A program made the position numbers and the translations under genes. DNA of 20,492 bases, taken from NCBI GenBank assembly GCA_003451595.1, contig DMDA01000033.1, positions 39,508 through 59,999 on the forward strand, given 5' to 3'. This DNA comes from Chloroflexota bacterium (GTDB lineage: Bacteria; Chloroflexota; Anaerolineae; Caldilineales; Caldilineaceae). Below, in pieces: positions 6,877-15,901 of this stretch. Below the pieces are notes generated by a model, which was not told the DNA's origin, did no database searches, and saw only the letters and a program-made list of their open reading frames with translations. Position 1 is the first letter of the stretch, and each line of letters starts with the position of its first letter.

Positions 6877-7872
6877 TCAACCCTCCGGAAAAACGTCATT
6901 GACTAGCCAGTGAACGGTCTCACGAATGCCTTGAGCCTGATTATACGGTAGCTCCCCGCATATTTGCCTAGTTGCAGTAAGGTCAAATTGATATTCAGTC
7001 AGAATGTTGTTCAAGCGAAACGAGTTGAACGGAAAAGACTCAATCCCTATCCGATTAAGCACATCTCCGCATTGGGCACCGATTTTCGCTGCCCAGATTG
7101 GGACCGTGGGAATAGGCCGGGCGCCTAGTTCAGCCTGAAAGGCATCGATCCATCGCTGCAAAATGATCGGTTCATAATCACCGACATAGAATGTCTGCCT
7201 GTTGATTTGGTCTTTTTCCGCACCCAGAAAACTTTGATACTGATGTACCACATTTCCCACGTAGCCATAGGTTTTCTGCAAAGGTCGCTTGCCAATGTGA
7301 AAGTAACGTCCCTTGCGAATCAACCGAAAGAAGCGTCGATAATGCTGATTCATGCCAGCTCCCCATACTGTGGTAGGCCGCACAATGCACCATGTCACCC
7401 CTCCACCATCTTGGTTCCGTACAATTGTCTCAGTAAGGACTTTGCTTTCACCGTATAAGGTGTTTGGGCAATAATCTTCGTCATGTCGTGGAACGTATCC
7501 CAACCTGCACACAAGTTGAGATGATGTAAATATGCAGAGTTGTATAGATGAGGTTGCCTTAATAGCTTCTACAAGATTCTGCACCCCATCGATATTTGCT
7601 GCGTACCCCTGAATATTGTCTTCTTCATCAAGGTCTGTGCGCGCAGCCAGATGAATTACCGCAGTTGGGGCAAATTCCTGTACAATCGTCATCAAGCGGT
7701 CTGCGTGACAGATGTCGCACTGGATAAATTCATAGTCCTCGACGTCTGACTGTGGTGCCTGGATGTCAACACCCAGCACTACGACGTTGTCTGCCACCAG
7801 CTTTTTCACCAAGTGATGTCCAATAAAACCAGAACTACCGGTAACCAGGACTCTGTTGGGCAGTATGCTCAT
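6877..7872 (-). CDS. Extended SDR, NAD-dependent epimerase/dehydratase of unknown substrate
   Basis: A 331-residue extended short-chain dehydrogenase. The NAD-binding TGSSGFIGHH lies at 11-20 and D36 follows the second strand (VDIQ), favouring NAD. The active-site region is TSSQLVCRLGY (116-126) and YGESK supplies Y140 and K144. The usual 'SSxAVYG' strand is changed to SSQLVCRLGY, a variant I associate with a distinct SDR subgroup, so calling it GalE would overreach. The ATG overlaps the end of the upstream GT4 gene as ATGA. Its place just before the GDP-mannose 3,5-epimerase gene suggests a step in the same sugar branch, but nothing in the sequence fixes the substrate. Confidence 0.87.
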   Translation of the reverse strand: MSILPNRVLVTGSSGFIGHHLVKKLVADNVVVLGVDIQAPQSDVEDYEFIQCDICHADRLMTIVQEFAPTAVIHLAARTDLDEEDNIQGYAANIDGVQNLVEAIKATSSIQLCIFTSSQLVCRLGYVPRHDEDYCPNTLYGESKVLTETIVRNQDGGGVTWCIVRPTTVWGAGMNQHYRRFFRLIRKGRYFHIGKRPLQKTYGYVGNVVHQYQSFLGAEKDQINRQTFYVGDYEPIILQRWIDAFQAELGARPIPTVPIWAAKIGAQCGDVLNRIGIESFPFNSFRLNNILTEYQFDLTATRQICGELPYNQAQGIRETVHWLVNDVFPEG

Positions 7873-9056
7873 TTTGACTTGCTGTCTCGCTTTCTGATTG
7901 TTTCATTGGCAAGTTCTTGAACCCTACTGACGAACCGTTCCCTGACAAGGTTTAGTCTCGCCCAATTTTGACCCGCCTTACCCATGTCAAGCAAAACAGA
8001 TCGCGGCACTGATGCAAAACGCATAATTGCCTCAACTGCCTCGTGTTCATCAAATGACTTGAGCATCCAGCCCATTTCATGTTCTTGGTTGCTCAAATCT
8101 ACGGACAGATCGTTGCCAGGCGACAGAATGACGGGCAGTCCGCAAGCCAGGGCTTCTGCTAATGCATAGTTATAGTTCTCTCTATGTGAGAGGGAGATGA
8201 AGCCGTCCGAAGCCATGAAATAGTCATACTTCTCAAGGCCATAGATTGGGCCAAGTACATGGACGTTTTTGATTTGCCGTTGGTCTGAAAATCGCACACA
8301 ATCATTTCCACTAATCGCCTCATCCGGGCCGATTATCAACATATGTACAGATGCGTTGTTGGCAACACCGACAGCCTGAATCGTCTCAAAAATCCTTTTC
8401 ATTGGATGAAGACGACCAAGCCATATCAGAACGCGATCCGTTGCTGGTATCTGCAACTGACTACGGATTTTTTGGCGGATGTCATCCCTGCCGGTGGTAT
8501 CAATGTGGTCGATTGGGAGACGCACAACCTGGGTAGTGCAGCCATCCAGATAAGGTGAAGCTTTTCTGCGCTCACCCTCTGTAGCAAAGACGACAGCAGC
8601 GGCCTGTTTCATGATCCTCAGACCATAGGACTTCATCCACAGACGTTTCTGAAGAGATCGATAGGTGAAAACATGTGGGTCAAGACCACCATGGGGAATG
8701 ACCCAAAACGGTATGTCAAAATCCCTAGCCACCCCAGCTCCCCACTGAACATGGTAACGATACAGTAAGTGCAAGGCGATCAATTTTGAGTTTTGCAGGA
8801 TAGATCTAGCTTCTTGGAGGGATTTTGCAGAGCCAGGCCACGCATATGCCTGTCCTAGAAAGTCTTTTCTAGCAGGAACATCCCAAACAGGTATCTTGCT
8901 CCATCCGTCTGGGCGATCTGGTGCCTCGGTTGATGTGAATGCGATTACTCTTGATTCCAAAGCTAGTGCATAATCACGCACGGCTGATGCACTGCCGCCA
9001 AAAGCCGGGGTATATTCAAGGCAAATCTGAGCGCTTGACAATTGTGATTCTTGCAT
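7869..9056 (-). CDS. GT4 glycosyltransferase
   Basis: A 395-residue GT-B glycosyltransferase. The N-terminal domain begins with a glycine-rich turn (TPAFGGSASAV, 16-26) and contains IPHGGLDP (120-127), common in this family. The donor domain has LGRLHPMK (213-220) and an E-x7-E pair, E293 and E301, in RENYNYALAEALACGLPVI. It should transfer a nucleotide sugar to the growing lipid-linked unit in the cytoplasm with retention of configuration. The donor cannot be told. The stop overlaps the next start (ATGA). No clear Shine-Dalgarno precedes ATG 9056. Confidence 0.92.
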   Translation of the reverse strand: MQESQLSSAQICLEYTPAFGGSASAVRDYALALESRVIAFTSTEAPDRPDGWSKIPVWDVPARKDFLGQAYAWPGSAKSLQEARSILQNSKLIALHLLYRYHVQWGAGVARDFDIPFWVIPHGGLDPHVFTYRSLQKRLWMKSYGLRIMKQAAAVVFATEGERRKASPYLDGCTTQVVRLPIDHIDTTGRDDIRQKIRSQLQIPATDRVLIWLGRLHPMKRIFETIQAVGVANNASVHMLIIGPDEAISGNDCVRFSDQRQIKNVHVLGPIYGLEKYDYFMASDGFISLSHRENYNYALAEALACGLPVILSPGNDLSVDLSNQEHEMGWMLKSFDEHEAVEAIMRFASVPRSVLLDMGKAGQNWARLNLVRERFVSRVQELANETIRKRDSKSK

Positions 9057-9094
9057 AGGTAGGGTTGTGCCAAAGTTATGTTTGTAGCCAGTGC

Positions 9095-10288
9095 CTAAAG
9101 TGACATAAGAGAACCAGTGTGTCTCGGAATGATGATCTTGGCGTCGTAGTTGTCCACAATCAGACTTCGCAGTCTCTCTGGATCCATTAATGGCAACTGA
9201 CTAGACAGATACTTTTTTAACAGGTGCTTCAGTCCATCAACATCAGGAGATGTTGCTATCCAGTTGGGTTCTATTGATGCAACAACTTCGGGGATAGCGC
9301 CGACAGGCATTGCAAGGGTTGGGCGACCGCACGCCATTGCTTCTAGCGCGATCAACCCAAAGCACTCAAGTTCTGCTGTTGGCAATACGAAGGCATCGGC
9401 TGCTGCATACATCTTTGGCAATACCTCGTCAGGAACACGTCCTGCCCATTCAATGTAAGTTTTTAGCCCCAGATGATGTGCAGTTGCCTGCAGTTCTCCC
9501 GCCAAGGGTCCACTTCCGCCAATGACACAATGAAATCTGTCCCCTTCATTTTTAAGGCGTGCAAGTGCATCGAGCAAGATGTCGATCCCCATTCTCGGCA
9601 CTAGACGACGCAACACAAAAAACACAGGGCGATCGATCGGCCATCCGAGGGATGCCTTGAGTTCGGTGCGTTTGTCTGCGATGGTAAAGCGTGTCGAGTC
9701 AACCCAGCCGGGCAGAACCATAACTCGACTTCCAAGTTCTCTGCCGTGGAGTTCGATGAGCAATCTCTGGGTATATGCAGAGTAGGCATGTATCTGGCCT
9801 GTGCGCATCAGACAGCGACGCTCAATTCGGTTAAGTAATTGACTTGTCATCCATAGCAGAAATCGCTCGCCTGCAGAGCGTCTACGCCCACTCGCAAGCA
9901 TCTCCAGTTTCATCGGCGAATGCACGGCATAAGCCGTCTGCGCTATGCCATCATAGAGGTCCAGTATACCTGCATATGTCAGCAATGCGTGTCCGTGAAC
10001 GAAGTGTACCGGCTCTCTTACGTAGCGCTGCACAACCTGCCGTGACAGTGTCTGATGAATAGCGTAGCGTCTTGGGCTGAGTCTCCCAAGCGGCGGCGGT
10101 GTGTAGCGCAGAACATGAATTCCGTACTCAATCTCATGTTCTTGGTGTCTTCTCAGGTCACCTTGAACAACCATCCATACCTCATGGCCAAGCTGAGCAA
10201 GATAGCAAGCCTCATCAAAAGCAAGTTTGGCAGAGCCGCTTGGCTGTTCTGGATGGAAATGTAGGGCTGGGACTAGTACGCGCACCAT
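9095..10288 (-). CDS. GT4 glycosyltransferase
   Basis: A 397-residue GT-B glycosyltransferase. The acceptor domain runs from HPEQPSGSA (12-20) through VHGHALLTY (97-105). The donor domain has VLRRLVPRMGID (225-236), IGGSGPL (256-262), the E-x7-E pair E308/E316 in ELECFGLIALEAMACGRP, and VGAIPEV further on. It is a separate GT4 subgroup from its downstream neighbour (different acceptor domain and linker), so a different linkage is expected. It starts at ATG 10288. The 54-base gap upstream, after the polymerase candidate, shows no terminator. Confidence 0.92.
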   Translation of the reverse strand: MVRVLVPALHFHPEQPSGSAKLAFDEACYLAQLGHEVWMVVQGDLRRHQEHEIEYGIHVLRYTPPPLGRLSPRRYAIHQTLSRQVVQRYVREPVHFVHGHALLTYAGILDLYDGIAQTAYAVHSPMKLEMLASGRRRSAGERFLLWMTSQLLNRIERRCLMRTGQIHAYSAYTQRLLIELHGRELGSRVMVLPGWVDSTRFTIADKRTELKASLGWPIDRPVFFVLRRLVPRMGIDILLDALARLKNEGDRFHCVIGGSGPLAGELQATAHHLGLKTYIEWAGRVPDEVLPKMYAAADAFVLPTAELECFGLIALEAMACGRPTLAMPVGAIPEVVASIEPNWIATSPDVDGLKHLLKKYLSSQLPLMDPERLRSLIVDNYDAKIIIPRHTGSLMSL

Positions 10289-10342
10289 TACACCATTAGC
10301 AATCCGAGTGAGGCAGAAAAAAGACTGGCAAATTACTGATCG

Positions 10343-11923
10343 TTATACATTGAGCACCCTTGTTACCAGGACGTCCGTTTCTTTGTGTCGATGAGAGTTC
10401 CTCCTTTGCAGTTGGCTTCGTGCGGAGAGCCACAAACTGACTACCACGAATATGACCGCAAATCCAAGTGTGCCTTTGAACATTGTAACTATCATATCAG
10501 ACACAGTCGTTCCAAATACAACTGGGTATAACAAAAACGGAAAACGCAGTATGAGCAGTCCTTGCAGACCAGGACGAATGCCTAAAGATAGCAGTCCACT
10601 ATCAACTAAACCGATCAGTATCCCCACGAAGAAGCCAGGAACAATAAGTGCATATATCCCGTAATCCAAGACAAACTCTGCCAGAAAGGTTGTTACCCAA
10701 TCGCCCGGCAAGAAAATTCCGAGAAAGGAGGGTGCAGTCTTTACTCGTTCAGGGATTTCGAACTCGGGCCGGAGAAAAAGCGGAAGCGACTGAAGGAATC
10801 CTGCCCCAAGGACTTTTCCTTGCTGGGTGTCTGCCCATCCCAGTTCCTGTGCTCGAATAATAGATGCTACTCCTTCAAGCCCAGCAGTGCGATAAGATAC
10901 ATCACCCATCGTCTTCGAAGTCACTGCTTGCCAATCGATCGTCGTCAGTGCATTGCCGAACTCAGTTATATCTATTTGACCAGATTGCCATTCTGTGGAC
11001 TTTTCCAGATTAATCCTGGCACCTGTAATTCCAAAATACGCAAGGGCTATCAATAGGACTGCCGGCAATACAGTTCGGCACCATGGAATAGCGCCGACAT
11101 ATAGGAGCAGCAAAACAGGCAATGCAATTGACATCATGGCATATGTTCTCATTCTCCATATTAGCATGCTGACAACTACCAAGAGAACGGTGCCAATCAT
11201 CCAGCGAAACGCCTTGCGTCGCTGAAGCGTAGTTGTTGCTTGGATATAAGCACTACTGGCAAGCAAGGGGGCAATGGGTAGAAAAGGTAACAGACCATTA
11301 AATAGCAGCTTGTCTAGCATACCGAAGCTAGCTGTGGACTCTGATGTTAGTACTGTCCCAAATCCAGCCCCAAAGCGTAGTGTACCTATCAGGATCGCGA
11401 TCAATAAAACTAATGTGGATGTAAGTGACACATTGAAGTCAGGCAACCAGGCATACTTTCGTGATTTCACCAATGCAATGCGCTTTCGAGGTAGGAACAG
11501 CTTATTGGCAAGCATGCTTCCTGTTAGTAGACCCATGGCCAGGATTGTTGCTGCTATGGTTGCATAGAGGTAGAAAACTGGCGATGCTGGAGGAATGCGA
11601 ACAGAAATAATCGCGGCGATTTCTTGGGGACGTAGTTCTGGTAATAGTGCGGGCACGACATTCGTAATGCCGTAGTAAATCAAAAAGTGCAGTGCCAAGA
11701 ACTGCGTTACAACGGGCCCTATATGTTGCCTATTCCCATAAACTGGGGATAACAAGAAAGTCAGTGCAATTACAGTGAGGATAATTTGTGCAACTGCGAG
11801 AGCAAACATGACTTCGCCGCTGTAGCTACTTGCCGACATCGCCAATAGCCACAAGTACGACGGCAAAAACACGCCGACAGCGAATGCCAGCCATGCCCCT
11901 ATCTTGGATCTTCCTCGACGCAT
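10343..11923 (-). CDS. Multi-spanning membrane protein, Wzy-type repeat-unit polymerase candidate
   Basis: A 526-residue integral membrane protein with about 11-12 hydrophobic segments. Nine lie in residues 9-300, then comes a polar loop of over 100 residues (about 302-415), followed by three more segments before a basic tail. One long extracytoplasmic loop between the last clusters of helices is typical of Wzy O-antigen polymerases, which join flipped units on the outer face of the membrane. Wzy proteins have little sequence conservation, so the call rests on topology and on sitting close to a Wzx flippase with no other candidate in the window. An O-antigen ligase-type or other membrane transferase role is possible. 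It is separated from the upstream methyltransferase by 11 bases. Confidence 0.7.
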   Translation of the reverse strand: MRRGRSKIGAWLAFAVGVFLPSYLWLLAMSASSYSGEVMFALAVAQIILTVIALTFLLSPVYGNRQHIGPVVTQFLALHFLIYYGITNVVPALLPELRPQEIAAIISVRIPPASPVFYLYATIAATILAMGLLTGSMLANKLFLPRKRIALVKSRKYAWLPDFNVSLTSTLVLLIAILIGTLRFGAGFGTVLTSESTASFGMLDKLLFNGLLPFLPIAPLLASSAYIQATTTLQRRKAFRWMIGTVLLVVVSMLIWRMRTYAMMSIALPVLLLLYVGAIPWCRTVLPAVLLIALAYFGITGARINLEKSTEWQSGQIDITEFGNALTTIDWQAVTSKTMGDVSYRTAGLEGVASIIRAQELGWADTQQGKVLGAGFLQSLPLFLRPEFEIPERVKTAPSFLGIFLPGDWVTTFLAEFVLDYGIYALIVPGFFVGILIGLVDSGLLSLGIRPGLQGLLILRFPFLLYPVVFGTTVSDMIVTMFKGTLGFAVIFVVVSLWLSARSQLQRRNSHRHKETDVLVTRVLNV

Positions 11924-11934
11924 CTCTGGATGTC

Positions 11935-12798
11935 CTAGATTGTTGACTTTGTGAATAGCCCGGTCCAGCTATTCGCCAATGAATGAATCGGTATTGATAG
12001 AAGCTGTTGAGTGTATTTCAGTAGCTTTACAGCAAACCTTTCCTCCCCAGAATGCAGCATAGAATTGCAATACCATATTCTATATAGCTTCAGCCCTACA
12101 GTTTGTGCCAAGACATTCACTTCATCGGGGGAGTATAGTCGAATATGTCCATAGGTGCCACCTGCATAGTCTAAGGGAATTGAGGGAGAGAAGATCGTGG
12201 CCCCGGACAAGAACACGAGACGGTTAACTAGAGAAGCCAAATTGGGAGTAGCAATGATGACGCCGCCTCCTGGTTTTGTAACACGTGCAATCTCTGCCAG
12301 CGTTTGGGGCACAATTGTTGGTGGAAGATGCTCAATAACTTCACAAAAGAGACATAGGTCGTAACTATTATCGGCGAAAGGCAGGTTGTGGTTCAATAGA
12401 TTCGCTGCAACCGCCTTAACGTTATTCCGCCTGAGATCGATTATGTACTCAGGAGCAAAGAAAAAGCCGCGATTAGGATGTTCAATTCCAGTGACATTTC
12501 CTTTGTGCAATCGACTTGCACTAATTGCGACATCAGCATAACCCAGTCCTAATTCAAGGATGTCTATCTTCTGTTGGCCTTCATTGTGCGGCGCTAGTTT
12601 TTTCCAGACATTAATTGCTTTCATTATCTCGCTGATCCGCAACGTGTTATTGCGAACGCGCAAAGATTCCGAGTTTTGTGCTTCAACTGGAGTGGCAAAT
12701 ACGGCACGATCTTGCGAGGACGTCCTTGAAATTTCATAGGCAGAGAAACGTCCGCAATCTTTCACGATTTGTTTGAGTTCATTTTGTGTTGACAACAT
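11935..12798 (-). CDS. Class I SAM-dependent methyltransferase
   Basis: A 287-residue protein. After an 80-residue N-terminal extension the Rossmann-type core has motif I ILELGLGYADVA (80-91), an acidic residue at the end of strand 2 (E106 in VTGIEHP), and LCLFCEVIEHLPP (148-160) with the common 'EHL' motif. ARVTKPGGGVIIATPN follows. These bind S-adenosylmethionine and are typical of methyltransferases in glycan loci that cap or decorate sugars. The N-terminal extension could help recognise the acceptor. The substrate is unknown. It lies between the flippase and polymerase genes, with a 56-base gap upstream. Confidence 0.87.
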   Translation of the reverse strand: MLSTQNELKQIVKDCGRFSAYEISRTSSQDRAVFATPVEAQNSESLRVRNNTLRISEIMKAINVWKKLAPHNEGQQKIDILELGLGYADVAISASRLHKGNVTGIEHPNRGFFFAPEYIIDLRRNNVKAVAANLLNHNLPFADNSYDLCLFCEVIEHLPPTIVPQTLAEIARVTKPGGGVIIATPNLASLVNRLVFLSGATIFSPSIPLDYAGGTYGHIRLYSPDEVNVLAQTVGLKLYRIWYCNSMLHSGEERFAVKLLKYTQQLLSIPIHSLANSWTGLFTKSTI

Positions 12799-12854
12799 GC
12801 TAGATATTTTTCCTTCTTATTCAAGGTGTTTGCATAGTTGAGAGACACATGTGC

Positions 12855-14174
12855 CTATTCAGCCGCACTTCGCATGAATCTGGAAAATGGCCAGATATTC
12901 TGCAACCACGGTGGGAAAATTACACCCCAATCTGGCTGTAACCAAGAAACCCATGAAAGGCTGGCGAACCTAACCATGAACCAAATTTCCACAAAAACAA
13001 CTACTACATAGCTTAGCAACGAGGTAATGGCTGCCCCCATTGCGCCCAAGCTTGGCAAGAGCAAGAACAGAAGTGCGACTGTCAGCAGCAAACCATTCGC
13101 CTCTGCCAAAGCGGCCTTACCAGGCAATCCAGCGCCGCGCAGGCCATTCCCAATTGTTGCCCCTATGCCTTGAATCACTGCAGCAACAATCAGTACTTGT
13201 GCTGGCAGAACAGCCGGCAGGAACGCGGCGCCAAACAAAGATGGTAGAAGCTGAGGCATGAGTACGAGCATCACGAGAGCTATCGGTGTGCCAATACCAA
13301 CAGTAATGTGTGCATATCGCTGCGTGATCCATCCTGCCATTGCGGGTGAAGGCTGCTGGGCCACACGTGAGAATGTCACCAGTGCAACAGCATTGTAAAT
13401 CGGGCCTATTGTAGTTGACATTGATACGGCAACCGCATATATCCCGAGTTGAGACGCTGGAACAAGTATGGTCATGATGAGTTGATCGAGTCGTAGATTT
13501 GCCTGGCCTATCAAACTATTCACATAGGACTTGGCGCCGTAAACGAATACAGGACGCACTTGGCTCTGCTGCCACTCCCAAACGGGCTTAATTCGCCACC
13601 AACATAGAGTCAAGGCCAATAGAGCGCTTGATATCTGAGTGAAGAGAAAAACAAAGGTATACTGTTGAATAGATGCCCGACCGATAACAGCGACAATGCC
13701 TATTCCCACAGCATAGGAAACACCTGTATATGCTCGAACCCAGTTTGACTCCGCCAGCCAGCCACTGCCAAGTAACAGATAGACCATGTTTCCGGTAAGC
13801 AACAGAAATGGAACAGTTATCATGTTCAACATGAGGCTTAGGTGAGCCTCAATTGACAGATTCAAACTCCGTGATGCTACGGCAGCGCCGACTACGGCTA
13901 GCAGAATCCCTACACTCACGCTTACAAGCAACGCCAAAGTCCATAATGCACTGATACTGGCACGCTTGTTGCCGGCAAAGAATGCAAGGGAAAAATTCAA
14001 CCCCAATTCACCTACCATGGCGAGCAGTGAAGGCCACAAGACAACAGCCACGTACTCACCACGCCCCTCGGGTCCTAGTGAACGTGCCAGCACCAAACCA
14101 GAAAAGAGGCCTGCAGCAGCAATCAGACCATTGACGACGAGTGTGTTGGGTAACCCTCTATTGAGACGACTCAT
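12855..14174 (-). CDS. Wzx-type lipid-linked oligosaccharide flippase
   Basis: A 439-residue membrane protein of the polysaccharide transporter (MOP/MATE-like) superfamily. It opens with LNRGLPNTLVVNGLIAAAG and the first-helix signature SGLVLARSLGPEGRGEYV. About twelve further hydrophobic segments follow, with GAKSYVNSLIGQANLRLDQL near the middle, matching the family's 'lg..sl...l....D.l'-type helix 7. It would move undecaprenyl-linked repeat units across the cytoplasmic membrane before polymerisation. I use ATG 14174; an in-frame TTG at 14180 would add two residues. No clear Shine-Dalgarno is seen for either. It shares the low-GC composition of the central cassette. Confidence 0.9.
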   Translation of the reverse strand: MSRLNRGLPNTLVVNGLIAAAGLFSGLVLARSLGPEGRGEYVAVVLWPSLLAMVGELGLNFSLAFFAGNKRASISALWTLALLVSVSVGILLAVVGAAVASRSLNLSIEAHLSLMLNMITVPFLLLTGNMVYLLLGSGWLAESNWVRAYTGVSYAVGIGIVAVIGRASIQQYTFVFLFTQISSALLALTLCWWRIKPVWEWQQSQVRPVFVYGAKSYVNSLIGQANLRLDQLIMTILVPASQLGIYAVAVSMSTTIGPIYNAVALVTFSRVAQQPSPAMAGWITQRYAHITVGIGTPIALVMLVLMPQLLPSLFGAAFLPAVLPAQVLIVAAVIQGIGATIGNGLRGAGLPGKAALAEANGLLLTVALLFLLLPSLGAMGAAITSLLSYVVVVFVEIWFMVRFASLSWVSWLQPDWGVIFPPWLQNIWPFSRFMRSAAE

Positions 14175-14199
14175 TCGCAAGGAAACGTAATCATATGCC

Positions 14200-14868
14200 T
14201 TAACGTTTTTGTGCTATTAGAACCAAATGGAAAGCGAATATGCCAGGAAATAGCCGCGTAACAAGCCGATCCATTTTTCTACTATATCTCGGCGCCCATT
14301 CACGCAATGGTCCCATCGGGCACATGCCTACGCCTTGAAAACGGACTATGTGTAGACCGGCATTTTGTGCCAACTGTCTTGCTGTTGCACTATCAAAAAA
14401 TCGAAGATGAGTGCGATCCATGAGGCCGGTTTCTGTGTAGCGGAAACGTCCTCGGATGAACTGCCATCGTTGCATAAATTGCATTACATTGGGCAGCGCA
14501 ATATATGCATTCCCACCCGGCTTCAATAGGGTTGCGTATCGGCGTAGCACTTCTTCGGGCCAGGGTAAATGTTCGAGCACGTGACTGAAGATTAAAGCAT
14601 CAAATGATTCTGATGGGAAAGGAAGATCTGGCTGGCTGATATCCCATACGATTGCATGATACCCTCGATCCAAGACGATTTGCGCCTCGGCCTCGGAGAG
14701 CGTAACTCCAACACCATGTATCCCGCGCTGCGCCAGCAGGTGCAGATTTGCCCCATTTCCGCAACCGATATCCAGCACTTTGCTGTGACTTGGAGAGATC
14801 AAGTCAACAAGTGCAGTAAATCCTTCGTTTTCGTATATTCGTTGGCGATAGACTTCAGTCGATGACAT
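14200..14868 (-). CDS. Class I SAM-dependent methyltransferase
   Basis: A 222-residue methyltransferase, close in length to the minimal fold. Motif I is VLDIGCGNGAN (31-41), with FSHVLEHLPWP (94-104) and a KPGGNAYIALPN strand. GLMDRTHLRFF, a segment I associate with methyltransferases of glycan clusters, follows, where the histidine/arginine may contact substrate. It may methylate a sugar hydroxyl or another group on a glycan intermediate; the target is unknown. The start overlaps the end of the upstream CgeB-type gene by 14 bases. It is not closely similar to the methyltransferase at 11935-12798, so the two probably modify different positions. Confidence 0.88.
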   Translation of the reverse strand: MSSTEVYRQRIYENEGFTALVDLISPSHSKVLDIGCGNGANLHLLAQRGIHGVGVTLSEAEAQIVLDRGYHAIVWDISQPDLPFPSESFDALIFSHVLEHLPWPEEVLRRYATLLKPGGNAYIALPNVMQFMQRWQFIRGRFRYTETGLMDRTHLRFFDSATARQLAQNAGLHIVRFQGVGMCPMGPLREWAPRYSRKMDRLVTRLFPGIFAFHLVLIAQKR

Positions 14869-15901
14869 CGTTGAGTAGTCTCAGAATCATTTCACTACGA
14901 TGCTTGTACGTGTGTTGCGACAGTAGAAGTTGACTTGCGGCTGTTTTGACCTGATTACATATCTTGGTGTCGTCCAGGAGTTGGCGGAGGATGGCGGGCA
15001 ACTCCGCTAACGATCGATAATAGAAAACCGTATCTTCATGGCGAAAGGAGTTCTCCATCTCAGGACAAGCTGAACAGACCTGCAGACCACCTGCGGTTGG
15101 TATCTCAAAGAAGCGCATGTTAGCAGCTGGATAGTTGGTATCATCGATGATATTGAGATTGATTTGAGATGTAGCAAGAGCGAGTGCGAATTCTTTTTCA
15201 TATAGAGGACGTCCTTGCCAGGCCTTCTGAATTGCGGCATGATCGCGAGCGCGTCGCCCCCAGTCCAGCCCCCAGATCTTCACGTCTCGCTCCGGAAATG
15301 CTTGCAGGACCACTTCCATTGCTGCCTGTCGCTCGGGCCGCCACTGTCCGACGAATGCAATTTCCGCACCAAATGTATGCCGCTCTGCATCCGTGATGCT
15401 TGACACACCGTGCATGTGCGGGTCACCAGCGAGCGGCACCCACGCCACGTGTCTGGCGCCCAAATACTCAAATTGCTGAACGGTGCTCTGACTGTAGGTC
15501 GCTATGAGATCGAACAAGGGCAACGCAGAAATCGATGCTTCGCCGAGATTGACAAGCGTATCTGGCCACACATAGACCAACCTGACGTTGGGTAACATGC
15601 TACGGATCTGTGCCAGCGCGCCGGAGCGAACGCGATTCTGACCAAACACAGCGATCAGGTCAGGGGTAGACTTCATTGCGAGTAACACCAAGTCACGATT
15701 TGCCTTGCGTATCCAGGGTTCTACCGGCACAAAGGTGTTAAACATGCGACCAAATCGACCGAGGCGGCAATAGCGGTTGATGGCGCCTGCAATATCAAAT
15801 GTTTGTACGTTGCAGCCTGCATCCTCAAAACCAGCCGCATAGGAGCGTTCAAGCGCCCCGGGTGCGAATGTTCCAGCAAGCAGTACTCGGCACTTAGTCA
15901 T
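14855..15901 (-). CDS. CgeB-type glycosyltransferase
   Basis: A 348-residue protein that looks like the CgeB/DUF3880 plus Glyco_trans_1_2 group. The N-terminal half has VLLAGTFAPGALE (6-18) and FGQNR (86-90). The C-terminal half has AFVGQWRPER (182-191), INLNIIDD (247-254) and the family signature NMRFFEIPTAGGLQ (261-274), in which the FE pair precedes the glycine-rich turn. Such proteins act as GT-B glycosyltransferases in spore-coat and glycan clusters. It overlaps the preceding GT2 gene by 8 bases and the following methyltransferase by 14, so the three are probably co-translated. Donor and acceptor are unknown. Confidence 0.85.
   Translation of the reverse strand: MTKCRVLLAGTFAPGALERSYAAGFEDAGCNVQTFDIAGAINRYCRLGRFGRMFNTFVPVEPWIRKANRDLVLLAMKSTPDLIAVFGQNRVRSGALAQIRSMLPNVRLVYVWPDTLVNLGEASISALPLFDLIATYSQSTVQQFEYLGARHVAWVPLAGDPHMHGVSSITDAERHTFGAEIAFVGQWRPERQAAMEVVLQAFPERDVKIWGLDWGRRARDHAAIQKAWQGRPLYEKEFALALATSQINLNIIDDTNYPAANMRFFEIPTAGGLQVCSACPEMENSFRHEDTVFYYRSLAELPAILRQLLDDTKICNQVKTAASQLLLSQHTYKHRSEMILRLLNDVID

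Noticed and set aside
10289..10342. Possible terminator or promoter between the polymerase candidate and the GT4 gene
   Set aside because: A short T-run is present, but I could not find a GC-rich hairpin before it or a convincing promoter.
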